A stretch of 64,000 nucleotides of DNA from Massilia sp. erpn. Lineage in GTDB: Bacteria > Pseudomonadota > Gammaproteobacteria > Burkholderiales > Burkholderiaceae_D. Location: NCBI RefSeq assembly GCF_024400215.1, contig NZ_CP053748.1:682001-746000 (forward strand), read 5' to 3'. Below the pieces are notes generated by a model, which was not told where the DNA came from, ran no database searches, and worked only from the letters and a program-made list of their open reading frames with translations. The position numbers were made by a program, and so were the translations under genes. Position 1 is the first letter of the stretch. Every line of letters starts with the position of its first letter. This document shows, in pieces, positions 19,806 to 31,134 of the stretch.

Positions 19806-21197
19806 TCAAACCTTTTGATACGTAGTCAGTTTGTTCGGCACGCCGCTGATCGAGCCCGCGCCCATGGTCAGCACGACGTCGCCGTCGCGCACCACATTCA
19901 TAATCGTTTCCGGCATATCGGCGATGTTCTCCACGAACACCGGTTCGGCCTTGCCGCGCGCGCGGATGGCGTGCGCCAGGGCGCGGCCGTCGGCGGCCAC
20001 GATGGGCTGCTCGCCCGCCGCGTACACATCGGCCAGCACCAGCACGTCGACGCTGCTCAGCACCTTGGCGAAATCCTCGAACAGGTCGCGCGTACGGCTG
20101 TAGCGGTGCGGCTGGAAGGCCAGCACCAGGCGGCGGCCCGGATAGGCGGCGCGCGCGGCGGCCACCGTCACTTCAGTCTCGATCGGATGGTGGCCGAAAT
20201 CGTCCACCAGCGTAAAGCTGCCGCCATTCGGGATGGCGATGTCGCCGTACTTGGTGAAGCGGCGGCCGACGCCGGCGAAACCGGCCAGGCCGGCTTGCGT
20301 GGCGCTGTCCTCGATGCCGATTTCACGCGCGATGGCGACGGCCGAGCAGGCATTCTGCACATTGTGCATGCCGGGCTGGTTCAGCACCACGTCCAGGTCG
20401 GCGTAGCCTTCCTGGATCACCGTGAAGTGCATCTGGGTGCCGACGGCGCGCGCGTTCACGGCGCGCACTTCGGCCTCCTCATGGAAGCCGTAGGTGGTGA
20501 TCGGCTTGGTCACATGCGGAATGATGGCGCGCACATGGGCGTCGTCGATGCACAGCATGGCGCGGCCGTAGAACGGCAGGCGATGCGTGAACTGCACGAA
20601 AGCCTGCTTAAGCTTTTCGAAATCGTGCTCATAGGTTTCCATGTGGTCGGCGTCGATATTGGTGATCACCTCGATCATCGGCGACAGGTTCAGGAAGGAG
20701 GCGTCCGATTCGTCCGCCTCGGCCACCAGATAGTCGCCGGTGCCCAGCTTGGCGTTGGCGCCGGCCGCGGTCAGGCGGCCGCCGATGACGAAGGTCGGAT
20801 CGAGGCCACCCTGGGCCAGCACCGAAGCCACCAGGCTGGTGGTGGTGGTCTTGCCGTGCGTGCCGGCGATGGCGATGCCGCGCTTCAGGCGCATCAGCTC
20901 ACCGAGCATGACGGCGCGCGGCACCACCGGAATCTTGCGGCTGCGAGCGGCCACCACCTCGGGATTGTCTTCCTTGACGGCGGTGGAGGTGACGACGGCA
21001 TCCGCCGCGCCAATGTTCTCGGCGGCATGGCCCTGTTGCACGGTGGCTCCCATATCGCTCAGGCGCTGGGTCACGGCATTGCTGCCCAGGTCCGAGCCGC
21101 TGACGTTATAGCCCAGGGTCAGCAGCACCTCGGCGATGCCGCTCATGCCGCTGCCGCCGATGCCGACGAAGTGAATGTTTTTTACCTTGTGTTTCAT
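19806..21197 (-). CDS. murC: UDP-N-acetylmuramate--L-alanine ligase
   Basis: MurC adds L-alanine to UDP-MurNAc, the first Mur ligase step. The 463-residue product opens [21 protein letters not shown], has the ATP loop [17 protein letters not shown] at about residue 113, a [12 protein letters not shown] segment and the [16 protein letters not shown] motif in the C-terminal domain. The start overlaps the murG stop by 4 bp (ATGA). No murB is present next to it, unlike some dcw clusters. Confidence 0.97.
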   Translation of the reverse strand: MKHKVKNIHFVGIGGSGMSGIAEVLLTLGYNVSGSDLGSNAVTQRLSDMGATVQQGHAAENIGAADAVVTSTAVKEDNPEVVAARSRKIPVVPRAVMLGELMRLKRGIAIAGTHGKTTTTSLVASVLAQGGLDPTFVIGGRLTAAGANAKLGTGDYLVAEADESDASFLNLSPMIEVITNIDADHMETYEHDFEKLKQAFVQFTHRLPFYGRAMLCIDDAHVRAIIPHVTKPITTYGFHEEAEVRAVNARAVGTQMHFTVIQEGYADLDVVLNQPGMHNVQNACSAVAIAREIGIEDSATQAGLAGFAGVGRRFTKYGDIAIPNGGSFTLVDDFGHHPIETEVTVAAARAAYPGRRLVLAFQPHRYSRTRDLFEDFAKVLSSVDVLVLADVYAAGEQPIVAADGRALAHAIRARGKAEPVFVENIADMPETIMNVVRDGDVVLTMGAGSISGVPNKLTTYQKV

Positions 21198-22261
21198 GCT
21201 GCTTCTTCCAATACTTTTGCGATCGCGTCGTTGGCGTCGCGCTTGCCTGCTGCCCGCGCTGCTTCAGCCATCTGCTGGCAGCGCTCCCGCGCCAGCGTTT
21301 GCAGCAGGGCCGCCACGCTGTCCGGGTTCATATCCGTTTGCGGCAGATGGATGGCAGCGCCCTGCTGCTCCATCCACTGCGCATTGTCGCGCTGGTGGCT
21401 GGTGGTCGAAGCCACCAGCGGCACCAGTACGCTGGCCACGCCCGCCGCCGTCAATTCGGAAACGGTGATGGCGCCGGCGCGGCAGATCACCACGTCGGCG
21501 TTGCTATAGGCTTGCGCCATATCGTCGATGAAATCGACCACGTTCGCTTCCACCTGGGCCTGGGCATAGGCGGCGCGCAGCGCGTCGATATTCTTCTTGC
21601 CCGACTGGTGCGTCACCACGGGGCGCTGCTCCGCGGGGATACGCGCCAGCGCGGCCGGCAGATTGTCGTTCAGGGCTTTAGCGCCCAGGCTGCCGCCCAC
21701 CACCAGGATGCGCAGCGGGCCGCTGCGGCCGGCGAAGCGCTCGGCCGGCGCCGGCAGCGCCAGGATTTCCTTGCGCACCGGGTTGCCGGTGACGGTGGCT
21801 TTGCCGGCGGCGCTGCCGAAATCGGCGGGGAAGCCGAAGCATACCGTTTTCGCCATCGGCGCCAGCGTCTTGTTGGACAGCAGCAGGGCCGCGTCGGCGT
21901 TCACCAGCACCAGCGGCACGCCGCGCAGGCGCGACATCATGCCGCCCGGGACGCAGACATAGCCGCCCATGCCCAGTACCACGTCCGGCTTGCGGCGGCC
22001 GATATAGCCGAAGCAATCGGCAAAGGCGCCCAGCATCCTGAACGCGCCGGTCAGCGTGTGCAGCAAGCCCTTGCCGCGCATGCCGCTGAAGTGGATGGTG
22101 TCCATCGCCACGCCATTCTTCGGCACCAGTTCCTGTTCCATGCCGTGCGAAGTGCCCAGCCAGCTCACTTCCCAGCCGCGCGCGCGCATGGTCTGCGCAA
22201 TCGCCAGGCCGGGGAAAATATGGCCGCCGGTACCGGCCGCCATGATCATCAGTCGTTTCAT
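21194..22261 (-). CDS. murG: UDP-N-acetylglucosamine transferase MurG (lipid II synthase)
   Basis: MurG adds GlcNAc to lipid I on the cytoplasmic face, making lipid II. The 355-residue GT-B protein shows [46 protein letters not shown], and the donor-binding motif [26 protein letters not shown] chose the ATG at 22261, which overlaps the ftsW stop as ATGA; a longer frame reaching 22330 runs inside ftsW and lacks support. Confidence 0.97.
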   Translation of the reverse strand: MKRLMIMAAGTGGHIFPGLAIAQTMRARGWEVSWLGTSHGMEQELVPKNGVAMDTIHFSGMRGKGLLHTLTGAFRMLGAFADCFGYIGRRKPDVVLGMGGYVCVPGGMMSRLRGVPLVLVNADAALLLSNKTLAPMAKTVCFGFPADFGSAAGKATVTGNPVRKEILALPAPAERFAGRSGPLRILVVGGSLGAKALNDNLPAALARIPAEQRPVVTHQSGKKNIDALRAAYAQAQVEANVVDFIDDMAQAYSNADVVICRAGAITVSELTAAGVASVLVPLVASTTSHQRDNAQWMEQQGAAIHLPQTDMNPDSVAALLQTLARERCQQMAEAARAAGKRDANDAIAKVLEEAA

Positions 22262-23469
22262 AATCTGCCACCTCGCATCAGGATACGGTTCTCGTAGTCG
22301 ATCCGGAGCAGGATCGCCAACCCGACGCAATTGATTAACACACCCGTGCCGCCATAGCTCATCAGCGGCAGGGTCAGGCCCTTGGTCGGCAGAAGACCAA
22401 GGTTCACGCCCATATTGATAAAGGTCTGCACGCCGATCCAGATGCCGATGCCCTTGGCGGTCAGGCCCGCAAAGGTCTGGTCGATGGCGATGGCCTGGCG
22501 GCCGATGTCGAAGGCGCGCTTGACGATCCAGTAGAACATGGCGATCACGATCAGCACGCCCACCAGGCCCAGTTCCTCGCCGATCACCGCCAGCAGGAAG
22601 TCGGTATGCGCTTCCGGCAGATAGTGCAGCTTTTCCAGGCTACCGCCCAGCCCAACGCCAAACAACTCGCCGCGCCCGAAAGCGATCAGCGAGTGCGTCA
22701 GCTGGTAAGCCTTGTTCAATGCATTCTCTTCTTCCCAGGGATTGAGGTAGGCGAAGAAGCGGTCGCGCCGGAATTTCGAGAGCGCGATGATGGAAACGAA
22801 GATCGTCACCAGCATGGCGCCGATGCCGCCGAACCAGATGGCGTTGACGCCGCCCAGGAACAGGATGCCCATGGCGATGCAGACGATCACGCCGAAAGCG
22901 CCCAGGTCGGGCTCCAGCAGCAGCAAGAGGCCGACGAAGCTGACCGCCAGCGCCATCGGCATGAAGCCCTTGGTCAGCTTGTGCATGTATTCCTGCTTGC
23001 GCACCGTGTAGTCGGCGGCGTACAGCACCACCACCACCTTCATCAGCTCGGAGGGCTGGAAGTTCATGACCTTCAGCGACAGCCAGCGGCGGCCACCGTT
23101 GACCACCACGCCCAGGCCGGGAATCAGCACCAGCACCAGCAGCACCAGGGTGCCGATGAACATATACGGCGCGCCGCGCTGCCAGTCGGCGATGGGAATG
23201 CGGAAGGCAATGGTGGCGGCGAGCGCCGACAGGCCGATGAAGATGGCCTGGCGCGTCAGGAAGTAGGAGTTCTTGTAGGCGGCGAACTTGGGCGAATCCG
23301 GCAGCGAGATCGAAGCCGAATACACCATCACCATGCCCAGCAACATCAGCAGCAGCGTGACCCAGATCAGCGGCTGGTCATACTCCATCATCTTGGACTG
23401 CCGCGCGCGGCTCTCCATCGCCGACGAAGCCGACGAGGAACCGAAGCTGAATGGCAGTTGCAAAGGCAT
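22258..23469 (-). CDS. ftsW: Septal peptidoglycan glycosyltransferase FtsW (SEDS)
   Basis: FtsW is the SEDS-family polymerase that works with FtsI at the septum. The 403-residue product has a Ser-rich cytoplasmic N-tail and about ten TM helices. Visible signatures include the [16 protein letters not shown] loop, [24 protein letters not shown] (with the catalytic Asp expected in the large extracellular loop region), [33 protein letters not shown] and the C-terminal PLMSYGGTG. It overlaps murG by 4 bp and murD by 1 bp. Confidence 0.96.
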   Translation of the reverse strand: MPLQLPFSFGSSSASSAMESRARQSKMMEYDQPLIWVTLLLMLLGMVMVYSASISLPDSPKFAAYKNSYFLTRQAIFIGLSALAATIAFRIPIADWQRGAPYMFIGTLVLLVLVLIPGLGVVVNGGRRWLSLKVMNFQPSELMKVVVVLYAADYTVRKQEYMHKLTKGFMPMALAVSFVGLLLLLEPDLGAFGVIVCIAMGILFLGGVNAIWFGGIGAMLVTIFVSIIALSKFRRDRFFAYLNPWEEENALNKAYQLTHSLIAFGRGELFGVGLGGSLEKLHYLPEAHTDFLLAVIGEELGLVGVLIVIAMFYWIVKRAFDIGRQAIAIDQTFAGLTAKGIGIWIGVQTFINMGVNLGLLPTKGLTLPLMSYGGTGVLINCVGLAILLRIDYENRILMRGGRL

Positions 23470-24971
23470 CAGAGCTCCTGTCCCGCATCAAGCGCCAGCT
23501 CGCGCACGGTGTCGATAAAGACCTGGGCGCGGTGGGCGTAGTTCTTGAACATGTCCAGGCTGGCGCAGGCAGGCGACAGCAGCACGGCGTCGCCGGCATG
23601 GGCCAGGGCAGCACCGCGTTTCACGGCATCTTCCAGCGTGGCGCAGTCTTCCAGGCGCGCGCCGCTGCCAGCCAGGGCGGCGCGGATGGCCGGCGCATCG
23701 CGGCCGATCAGCAGCACGGCGCGCACGTAGCGGCCCACCGGTTCGGCCAGCGGTTCGAATTCCTGGCCCTTGCCGTCGCCGCCGGCGATCAGCACCAGGC
23801 GCTGGTTTTCACCGGTGAAGCTCTTGCCCAGTCCATTCAGGGCGGCCACGGTGGCGCCCACATTGGTGCCCTTGCTGTCGTCGTAGAACTCGACGCCGTT
23901 GATGGCGCTTACCAGTTCCACGCGGTGCGGCTGGCCCTTGTATTCACGCAGGCCGTGCAGCAGCGGCGCGAAAGGCAGGCCGATGGCGCGGCACAGGGCC
24001 AGCGCCGCCAGCGCGTTGGAGGCATTGTGCATGCCGCGGATCTGCAGGGCGTCGGCCGGCATCAGCTTCTTGATCTGGCATTCCACCGGTTCCGGCAGGG
24101 GATCGTTCTTGCGACGCTTCTTCGGTTCCGCTTCCTCGCTCGGCTCGGCGGTGGAGAGCCAGAAGATGCCGCGCTCGTTGACCAGGCCGAAGCTGCCCGC
24201 CAGCGCCGGCTCGTCGATGCCGAAGCTGACGTTCTCGCCCACCGGATTGGCCATCTTCATGACCCAGGCATCGTCGCGGTTCAGCACGCGCACGCTGGTC
24301 TCGCCGAAGATGCGCGCCTTGTCGGCGGCGTAGGCAGCCATATCGCCGTGCCAATCCAGGTGATCCTGGGTCACGTTCAAGACGGTGGCCGCGTCGGCGT
24401 TCAGGCTGAAGGTGGTGTGCAGCTGGAAGGAAGACAGCTCCAGCACCCAGGCTTGCGGCAGGGTGTCATCGGCCATGGCTTCGCGCAGCACGTCCAGCGC
24501 GGCCGGGCTGATATTGCCGGCTACGCGGGTCGTCAGGCCGGCGCGCTCGCACAGCTGGCCGGTCAGGCTGGTGACGGTGGTCTTGCCGTTGGTGCCGGTG
24601 ATGGCGATGACTTTCGGCACATAGGCGCGGTCGTCCTTCAGCCATTTCAAGGCCTGGGCGAACAGTTCGATCTCGCCCCACACCGGGATATTCTTTTCGG
24701 CGGCGGCCGGCATGATGGCGGCCAGCTCGCGCTTCGGACCCAGGCCAGGGCTGACGGCGACGAAGTCCACGCCGTCCAGCAGGGCCGCGTCGAAGGGGCC
24801 GGAAATGAACTGCGTACCGGGCAGCTGCTCGCGCAGCGTGGCCAGGCGGTCCGGCACGGGACGCGTGTCGGCCACGCGCAGCAGCGCGCCGCAGCGGGCC
24901 AGCCACTGAGCCATCGCCAGGCCGGATTCTCCCAGCCCGAGTACCAGAGCGATTTTGCCGTTGTAGATCAT
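23469..24971 (-). CDS. murD: UDP-N-acetylmuramoylalanine--D-glutamate ligase
   Basis: MurD adds D-glutamate to UDP-MurNAc-L-Ala. The 500-residue product has [16 protein letters not shown], the P-loop [18 protein letters not shown] at about 123-140, [13 protein letters not shown] and [19 protein letters not shown]. It is about 60 residues longer than the E. coli enzyme, mainly from an inserted Glu/Pro/Lys/Arg-rich stretch at about 276-297 ([17 protein letters not shown]) between the central and C-terminal domains. Such inserts occur in some betaproteobacterial MurD proteins. The ends overlap neighbouring mraY and ftsW by single bases. Confidence 0.96.
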   Translation of the reverse strand: MIYNGKIALVLGLGESGLAMAQWLARCGALLRVADTRPVPDRLATLREQLPGTQFISGPFDAALLDGVDFVAVSPGLGPKRELAAIMPAAAEKNIPVWGEIELFAQALKWLKDDRAYVPKVIAITGTNGKTTVTSLTGQLCERAGLTTRVAGNISPAALDVLREAMADDTLPQAWVLELSSFQLHTTFSLNADAATVLNVTQDHLDWHGDMAAYAADKARIFGETSVRVLNRDDAWVMKMANPVGENVSFGIDEPALAGSFGLVNERGIFWLSTAEPSEEAEPKKRRKNDPLPEPVECQIKKLMPADALQIRGMHNASNALAALALCRAIGLPFAPLLHGLREYKGQPHRVELVSAINGVEFYDDSKGTNVGATVAALNGLGKSFTGENQRLVLIAGGDGKGQEFEPLAEPVGRYVRAVLLIGRDAPAIRAALAGSGARLEDCATLEDAVKRGAALAHAGDAVLLSPACASLDMFKNYAHRAQVFIDTVRELALDAGQEL

Positions 24972-26140
24972 CAGCGCAGTTTCAAGGTAGAGAGACCGAT
25001 CAGGACCAGCATCATCGTGATAATCCAGAAGCGCACGACGACCTGGGTTTCTTTCCAGCCCTTTTGTTCAAAGTGGTGGTGCAGGGGCGCCATCAGGAAC
25101 ACGCGGCGGCCCGTGCCATAGCGTTTTTTCGTGTACTTGAACCAGCCCACCTGGATGATGACGGACAGGGTTTCGGCCACGAAGATGCCGCCCATGATGA
25201 ACAGCACGATTTCCTGGCGCACGATGACGGCAATGGTGCCCAGCGCGCCGCCCAGCGCCAGCGCGCCGACGTCGCCCATGAAGACCTGGGCCGGGTGGGT
25301 GTTATACCAAAGGAAGGCCAGGCCCGCGCCGGCCATGGCGCCGACGAAGATAATCAGCTCACCCGCGCCGGGAATGTGCGGGATGAACAGGTATTTGGAA
25401 TAGGTCGCGCTGCCGGTCAGGTAGGCGAACAGGCCCAGGGCCGAACCCACCATCACGGTCGGCATGATGGCCAGGCCATCCAGGCCGTCGGTGAAGTTGA
25501 CCGCGTTCGAGGTACCGACGATGACGCAGTAAGTCAGCGCGATAAAGCCCCACACGCCCAGCGGATAGCTGATGGTCTTGAAGAACGGCACGATCAGGTC
25601 GGCCTTGGGTGGCAGGTCCATCGAGAAGCCCGACTGCACCCAGGCGAAGAACAGCTCGAACACCTTGGCCGGCGTGGGCGCCGACACCGAGAACGCCAAG
25701 TACAGCGCGGCGCCGATGCCCACCAGCGACTGCCAGAAGTATTTTTCGGCCGAACGCATGCCTTCAGGATCCTGGCGCACCACCTTGCGGTAGTCGTCCA
25801 CCCAGCCCACGGCGCCGAAGCCGGCGGTCACGATCATCACCGGCCAGATCAGGCGGTTCGACAGGTCGCACCACAGCAGGGTGGCGGTGCCGATGGCGAT
25901 CAGCACCAGCACGCCGCCCATGGTCGGGGTGCCGTGTTTTTTCAGGTGGGTCTCAGGGCCGTAGGCGCGCACGGCCTGGCCGTATTTCATCTCGGTCAGT
26001 TTGCGGATCACGGCGGGACCGGCCAACAGGCCGATGAGCAGGGCCGTGATGGTGGCGAACACCGCGCGGAAGGTGATGAAGTTGAAGACGCGCAGGAAGC
26101 CTATGTCGTCCTGGAACATCTGTGCGAGCCAAAGCAGCAT
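24971..26140 (-). CDS. mraY: Phospho-N-acetylmuramoyl-pentapeptide transferase MraY
   Basis: MraY transfers phospho-MurNAc-pentapeptide to undecaprenyl phosphate, giving lipid I. The 389-residue product has about ten TM helices, the aspartate pair region [12 protein letters not shown], the [21 protein letters not shown] motif with catalytic/Mg-binding Asp residues, and the histidine motif [12 protein letters not shown]. Length and topology are normal. It lies 2 bp from the end of murF's start region in the usual order murF-mraY-murD. Confidence 0.97.
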   Translation of the reverse strand: MLLWLAQMFQDDIGFLRVFNFITFRAVFATITALLIGLLAGPAVIRKLTEMKYGQAVRAYGPETHLKKHGTPTMGGVLVLIAIGTATLLWCDLSNRLIWPVMIVTAGFGAVGWVDDYRKVVRQDPEGMRSAEKYFWQSLVGIGAALYLAFSVSAPTPAKVFELFFAWVQSGFSMDLPPKADLIVPFFKTISYPLGVWGFIALTYCVIVGTSNAVNFTDGLDGLAIMPTVMVGSALGLFAYLTGSATYSKYLFIPHIPGAGELIIFVGAMAGAGLAFLWYNTHPAQVFMGDVGALALGGALGTIAVIVRQEIVLFIMGGIFVAETLSVIIQVGWFKYTKKRYGTGRRVFLMAPLHHHFEQKGWKETQVVVRFWIITMMLVLIGLSTLKLR

Positions 26141-26142
26141 GA

Positions 26143-27546
26143 TTAGTGTTTTCCTATGTTAGCTTGTTGCGATCCAATCAAATGCTGCACGACCCGTTCC
26201 ATCTTCATGAAGCGGGAGCCCTTGATCAATACCGTTGCATCCGGCCCTGCCGCCGCATCCACCGCGGCCAGCAAAGCATCGAATTCTTCAAAATGGCGGG
26301 CTTGCGGAAGCATATGCTTCGCCAGCTCGCCGGTTGCCAGCACCGTTTCGATGCCTTTTTGCGCCGCGTAAGCGGCAATCTCTTCGTGGAACTCGCGTCC
26401 CTGCGTGCCCACCTCGCCCATATCGCCCACCACCAGCACGCGCGGCGCGGCGGACTGCGCCAGCACGTCGATGGCGGCGCGCATGGAGTCGGGGTTGGCG
26501 TTATACGTGTCGTCGATCACGGTGGCGCCGTTCGCGGCCTGCTTCTTCTGCAGACGGCCGCTGACCGGGGCGAAGCTTTCCAGGCCGCGCTGGATGGCTT
26601 CCGGCGCGATGCCCGCAGCATGGGCGCAGGCGATGGACGCCAGCGCATTCAATACATTGTGGTCGCCCGCCGCTTGCAGGCCAACCTTGAATTGCAGCGC
26701 TGCTCCGCCCTGCTGGTGCACCGTCACAGCCAGGTCGCTGCCGAAAACGCCCGCGCTGTAAGTGCAGCTGACGTCCGCCTCGGCCTGCAGACCGAAGCTG
26801 ATCACGCGGCGGCCGGCGGCCAGCTCGCGCCAGAGCGGCGTGAATTCGTCGGCATTCGGGAAGACCGCCACGCCATCGGCGGGCAGCGTGGCCAGCACGC
26901 TGCCGTTTTCGCGCGCCACCGCTTCCACGGTATGCATGAATTCCTGGTGCTCGCGCTGGGCGTTGTTGACCAGGCCGATGGTCGCTTCAGCGATGACGCT
27001 CAGGCGGCCGATCTCGCCGGGGTGGTTCATGCCCATCTCGACCACGGCCGATTTATGCTCGGCGCCTAGACGGAACAGGGTGAGCGGCACGCCGATCTCG
27101 TTATTCAGGTTGCCGCGCGTGGACAGGCGGCCGTCTTCGCCATGGGCGGCGGCCAGGATCGCAGCGATCATTTCCTTGACCGTGGTCTTGCCATTGCTGC
27201 CGGTGACGCCGATCAGCGGCAGGCTGAATTGGCGGCGCCAGAAATTGGCGATCTGGCCCAGGGCCACCAGGGTGTTCGGCACCACGATGGCAGGCAGCGG
27301 ATAGTCTTCCGGCAGTTCCTCGGCCACCACGGCGGCCACGTCTTTTTCAGCCAATTGCGGCAGGAAGCTGTGGGCGTCGAACACCTCGCCGCGCAGGGCG
27401 ACGAAGAGGCAACCCGCGGGCGCGCTGCGGCTGTCGGTGGAGACGCCTGCGACGGCCAGTTCCAGCGCGTCCTCATTGGTCTGGGCGCGATGGATCAGGG
27501 TCGCGTCCGGAATCGCCTTCAGCAGTTGGGCAAGGGTGGCGCGCAT
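26143..27546 (-). CDS. murF: UDP-MurNAc-tripeptide--D-alanyl-D-alanine ligase
   Basis: MurF adds the D-Ala-D-Ala dipeptide to complete the stem peptide. The 467-residue product has [23 protein letters not shown], the [18 protein letters not shown] motif, and the C-terminal [21 protein letters not shown] followed by [11 protein letters not shown]. The ATG at 27546 overlaps the murE stop codon by one base (TGATG); the longer frame to 27918 runs inside murE and is not used. Confidence 0.97.
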   Translation of the reverse strand: MRATLAQLLKAIPDATLIHRAQTNEDALELAVAGVSTDSRSAPAGCLFVALRGEVFDAHSFLPQLAEKDVAAVVAEELPEDYPLPAIVVPNTLVALGQIANFWRRQFSLPLIGVTGSNGKTTVKEMIAAILAAAHGEDGRLSTRGNLNNEIGVPLTLFRLGAEHKSAVVEMGMNHPGEIGRLSVIAEATIGLVNNAQREHQEFMHTVEAVARENGSVLATLPADGVAVFPNADEFTPLWRELAAGRRVISFGLQAEADVSCTYSAGVFGSDLAVTVHQQGGAALQFKVGLQAAGDHNVLNALASIACAHAAGIAPEAIQRGLESFAPVSGRLQKKQAANGATVIDDTYNANPDSMRAAIDVLAQSAAPRVLVVGDMGEVGTQGREFHEEIAAYAAQKGIETVLATGELAKHMLPQARHFEEFDALLAAVDAAAGPDATVLIKGSRFMKMERVVQHLIGSQQANIGKH

Positions 27547-29084
27547 CAGTTGGGCCTCATCATGGTGAGGCGGGCGGACAACGCCAGCTGGGCGTGGTCG
27601 GCATCCGAGAACTGCAGCTTCTTGCCCTTGATTTCCTGGTACGGCTCGTGGCCCTTCCCTGCCAGCAGAATCACGTCCGGCTTGGCGGCATGCTTGATGG
27701 CCGAGAGGATGGCGGCGGCGCGGTCTTCCACGGTCTGGAACACCGAGCTGGGATGGTTCTGGTCCATGCCGGCCACGATCTGGGCGATGATCTGGTGCGG
27801 GTCTTCGCTGCGCGGATTGTCGCTGGTGACCAGCACATGGTCGGCCATCTGCGCGATGCGGCCCATCTGCGGGCGCTTGCCCGGATCGCGGTCGCCGCCG
27901 CAGCCGAACACGCACCACAGCTGGCCGCCACGCTCCAGGGCTACCTGGCGCAGGGTTTCCAGGGTTTTTTCCAGCGCATCCGGGGTGTGCGCGTAATCGA
28001 TGATGATCATCGGCGCGTCCTGGCCGCCGACTTGCTGCATGCGTCCGGGGGCCGGGGTCAGCGCCTCGATGGCTTCCACGGCGGCGCGCAGCGGCGCGCC
28101 TTTCGCCAGCAGGGTGCCCAGCACGGCCAGCGCATTGCTGACATTGAAGTGGCCCACCAATTGGGTCTTGACCGTGGCCGCGCCCTGCGCCGACTCCAGC
28201 TGGAATTCAGTGCCCAGGCTGCGGCTGCGCAGTTGGCCGGCGCGCAGCATGGACACGTCATCGATGGCGGGCAACGCCGCTGCATCGGCCAGGGTGTAGC
28301 CGGTGATGGCGGTGGCCGGGTTATTGGCTTTCACATGCGCCACCAGGCGCAGGCCGGCCGCATCGTCCAGATTGATGATGGCGTGCTTCAGGCCCGGCCA
28401 GGCGAACAGCTTGGCCTTGGCGGCCTCGTAGTTTGCCAGGTCGCCGTGATAGTCCAGGTGGTCGCGCGTCAGATTGGTGAAGATGGCGGCGTCGAAATGC
28501 ATGCCGGCCGCGCGTTCCTGGTCCAGGCCGATGGACGAAACTTCGATCGCCAATGCGGCCGCGCCTTCGTCGCGGCTCTCGGCCAGCTTGCGTGCCAGCA
28601 GCACGGCGTCCGGCGTGGTGTAGCCGGTGACGTCGAATTCGGCTTCGGCGCGCGGACGGAACAGGCCAACGCCCAGGGTGCCGACGACGGCCGTGACATC
28701 GCCCAGACGCGACATGGCCTGGCCCAGCCATACGGCGCAGGAAGTCTTGCCATTGGTGCCGGTCACGCCGGCGCTGAACATGGCGCTGTCGGGCATGGCG
28801 TAAAACGCGTGGGCAATCGGGCCTGCCTGTTTTTTCAGGCCGGCCACGGCCAGGTGCGGCACGTTCCAGGCCGCGTCCCAGCTTGCGCCCTGCTCTTCAT
28901 ACACGACGGCGGCGGCGCCCTGGGCGATGGCGGCGGCAATATAACTGCGTCCATCGCCGGCTTCGCCGGGATAGGCAAAAAACACATCGCCCGCCTTGAT
29001 GCGGCGGGAGTCCGAGGCCAGCTGGCCTTGCGGCGCGGCTTGTTGAATCCAGTTGCTGATTTCTTTGATGGTCATGGCTGTCAT
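27546..29084 (-). CDS. murE: UDP-MurNAc-L-Ala-D-Glu--meso-diaminopimelate ligase
   Basis: MurE adds the third amino acid of the stem peptide. The 512-residue product has SAGVTGTNGKTSCAVWLGQAM, LTRDHLDYHGDLANYEAAK, IIIDYAHTPDALEKTL and the DNPRSEDP motif. The DNPR signature marks enzymes that use meso-diaminopimelate, as expected for a Gram-negative cell wall. It begins at the ATG overlapping the ftsI stop (TAATG) and ends overlapping the murF start, so translation is probably coupled across the three genes. Confidence 0.97.
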   Translation of the reverse strand: MTAMTIKEISNWIQQAAPQGQLASDSRRIKAGDVFFAYPGEAGDGRSYIAAAIAQGAAAVVYEEQGASWDAAWNVPHLAVAGLKKQAGPIAHAFYAMPDSAMFSAGVTGTNGKTSCAVWLGQAMSRLGDVTAVVGTLGVGLFRPRAEAEFDVTGYTTPDAVLLARKLAESRDEGAAALAIEVSSIGLDQERAAGMHFDAAIFTNLTRDHLDYHGDLANYEAAKAKLFAWPGLKHAIINLDDAAGLRLVAHVKANNPATAITGYTLADAAALPAIDDVSMLRAGQLRSRSLGTEFQLESAQGAATVKTQLVGHFNVSNALAVLGTLLAKGAPLRAAVEAIEALTPAPGRMQQVGGQDAPMIIIDYAHTPDALEKTLETLRQVALERGGQLWCVFGCGGDRDPGKRPQMGRIAQMADHVLVTSDNPRSEDPHQIIAQIVAGMDQNHPSSVFQTVEDRAAAILSAIKHAAKPDVILLAGKGHEPYQEIKGKKLQFSDADHAQLALSARLTMMRPN

Positions 29085-30865
29085 TACATGGCCTCCGGTC
29101 CGGTATCGGTCGGGATCACGATTTCGGTGACGGAAGAATCGGGCGGCACGTTCATGGCGCGCAAGGCGTTGGCTGCCACGGCGGCGAAAGTCGGCGCTGC
29201 GACCTGGCCGCCATAGTGGCCGCCCTGGGTCGGTTCGTCGATCATGACTGCGATGATGAAGCGCGGCGCCGACATCGGCACCATGCCGACGAAGGAACCG
29301 ATGTATTTGCGCGGCATGGCGTAGCGGCCGTTTTCCACCTTGTAGGCGGTACCAGTCTTGCCGCCGGCGCGGTAGCCGGGAATCTGCGCCTTCTTGGCCG
29401 TGCCATGGTCGCCGGAAACGACCGACTCCAGCATCTCGCGCATCTGGCGCGCGGTCTGCGATTTGATGATCTGCTGGCCCGCCGGCAGCTCGTTCACTTT
29501 CTGGAAGGAGAGCGGGATGGTGTCGCCGTCGCGGGCAAACATCATATAAGAGCGCGCCAGCTGGATCAGCGATACCGAAATGCCGTTACCGTAGCTCATG
29601 GTGGCCTGTTCCACCGGACGCCAGGATTTGTAAGGGCGCACACGGCCCGCCACAGCGCCGGGGAAGCCCCACTTCGGCTGCTGACCGAAACCGACCTTGG
29701 TAAACATCTCCCACATTTCCTGGGACGGCATGCTGAGCGCCATCTTCGAGGTGCCGATATTCGAGGACATCTCGATGATCTGGGCGACGTTGATCACGCC
29801 ATGGCCCTTGGTGTCGGTGATGGTGCGGTCCAGGATGGTATAGCGGCCAGGCCCGGTATCGATCAGGGTGCTCGGCTTGACGCGGCCGCTATCCAGCGCC
29901 AGCGCCACGGTGATCGGTTTCAGCGTGGAACCCGGCTCGAAGGAGTCGGTCATCACGCGGTTGCGCAGCTGGGCGCCGGTCAGGGCGCGGCGGTTGTTCG
30001 GGTCGTAGCTCGGGTAGTTGGCCAGCGCCAGCACTTCGCCGGTATGCACGTCCAGCACCACCGCGCCACCGGCCTTGGCCTTGAACTTCTCCACCGCGTC
30101 CTTCAGCTGGGTGTAGGCGATGTATTGGATCTTGCTGTCCACCGACAGGGTCAGGTCCTTGCCGTCGTGCGGCTCGCGCGTGGTGCCGATATCCTCGACG
30201 ATGTGGCCCAGGCGGTCCTTGATGACGCGGCGGCTGCCGGGAATACCCACCAGGTTCTTCTGCTGCGCCAGCTCCATGCTTTCCTGGCCCACGTCTTCCA
30301 CATTGGTGAAGCCCACCACGTGGGTCATCACTTCGCCCTGCGGGTAGAAACGCTTGTATTCGCGGCGCATCACGATGCCGTCGATATCGAGCTTGGCGAT
30401 CTTGTCCGCCACCTCCTGCTCCACCTGGCGTTTCAGGTAGATCAGGTTGCGGTCGGAATCGAGCTTCTTGCGCAGCTCGGACTCGCTCAGTTCCAGCAGG
30501 CCGGCCAGGGCGCGCAGTTTTTCCGGCGGCGCTTCCAGCACGTTGTCGGGCACCGCCCACACAGCTTTCACCGGCACGGACGAAGCCAGCACCTGGCCGT
30601 TACGGTCCATGATCTTGCCGCGCGTGGCGGGCAGGTCGAGCGTGAAGGCGTAGCGGCTCTCGCCCTGTTTTTGCAGGAACTGGGTGGACACGCCCTGCAG
30701 CCACAGGGCGCGGGCGCCGAGCGCGGCGAAGGCGGCAAACATCACGAACAGCACGACGCGCGAGCGCCATACCGGCAGACGCACTGCCAGTACGGGGCTC
30801 TTGCTGAAAGCGACGCCCTTGGACGCCGCCACGCGCGAGCTGCCTGCGTTGCCGCCACGGATCAT
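29084..30865 (-). CDS. ftsI: Septal peptidoglycan transpeptidase FtsI (PBP3)
   Basis: FtsI is the class B penicillin-binding protein that cross-links septal peptidoglycan. The 593-residue product has a TM helix about residues 34-52 (VVLFVMFAAFAALGARALWL), a dimerisation-type domain, and a transpeptidase domain with the SxxK motif in FEPGSTLKPITV, the SxN motif in EMSSNIGTSKM, and KTGT in GGKTGTAYKV. The ATG at 30865 overlaps the ftsL stop (ATGA). A longer frame up to 30994 runs through ftsL and is not used. Confidence 0.96.
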   Translation of the reverse strand: MIRGGNAGSSRVAASKGVAFSKSPVLAVRLPVWRSRVVLFVMFAAFAALGARALWLQGVSTQFLQKQGESRYAFTLDLPATRGKIMDRNGQVLASSVPVKAVWAVPDNVLEAPPEKLRALAGLLELSESELRKKLDSDRNLIYLKRQVEQEVADKIAKLDIDGIVMRREYKRFYPQGEVMTHVVGFTNVEDVGQESMELAQQKNLVGIPGSRRVIKDRLGHIVEDIGTTREPHDGKDLTLSVDSKIQYIAYTQLKDAVEKFKAKAGGAVVLDVHTGEVLALANYPSYDPNNRRALTGAQLRNRVMTDSFEPGSTLKPITVALALDSGRVKPSTLIDTGPGRYTILDRTITDTKGHGVINVAQIIEMSSNIGTSKMALSMPSQEMWEMFTKVGFGQQPKWGFPGAVAGRVRPYKSWRPVEQATMSYGNGISVSLIQLARSYMMFARDGDTIPLSFQKVNELPAGQQIIKSQTARQMREMLESVVSGDHGTAKKAQIPGYRAGGKTGTAYKVENGRYAMPRKYIGSFVGMVPMSAPRFIIAVMIDEPTQGGHYGGQVAAPTFAAVAANALRAMNVPPDSSVTEIVIPTDTGPEAM

Positions 30866-31134
30866 TCGCCGCCCTCCGTCAGGTATTGGGTACGGTTGGC
30901 CGTGAGCTGGGTCATGCCCAGTTCGCGGTGCGCGATCTCTTCGATACGAGCATGCTTGCCCAGGGTCGACTGGTCCAGCTGCAGCTGCGCCCACTCGATG
31001 TCGAGCTGGCGCGCGCGCAGCTTGGAGCGCTCCAGTTCAATGAACAGATGGCGCGCCTGATACTGCGCGTTCACCACCGACAGGGCGCACCCCACCAGGA
31101 TGGCGACCAGCACCAGGCTGATTTTGCCGCTCAT
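30862..31134 (-). CDS. ftsL: Cell division protein FtsL
   Basis: FtsL is a small bitopic protein of the FtsQLB complex. The 90-residue product has one TM helix about residues 5-22 ([17 protein letters not shown]) and a coiled-coil region [27 protein letters not shown] with leucine spacing. It overlaps rsmH and ftsI by 4 bp on each side. Sequence conservation in this family is low, so the position between rsmH and ftsI is the main support. Confidence 0.92.
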   Translation of the reverse strand: MSGKISLVLVAILVGCALSVVNAQYQARHLFIELERSKLRARQLDIEWAQLQLDQSTLGKHARIEEIAHRELGMTQLTANRTQYLTEGGE

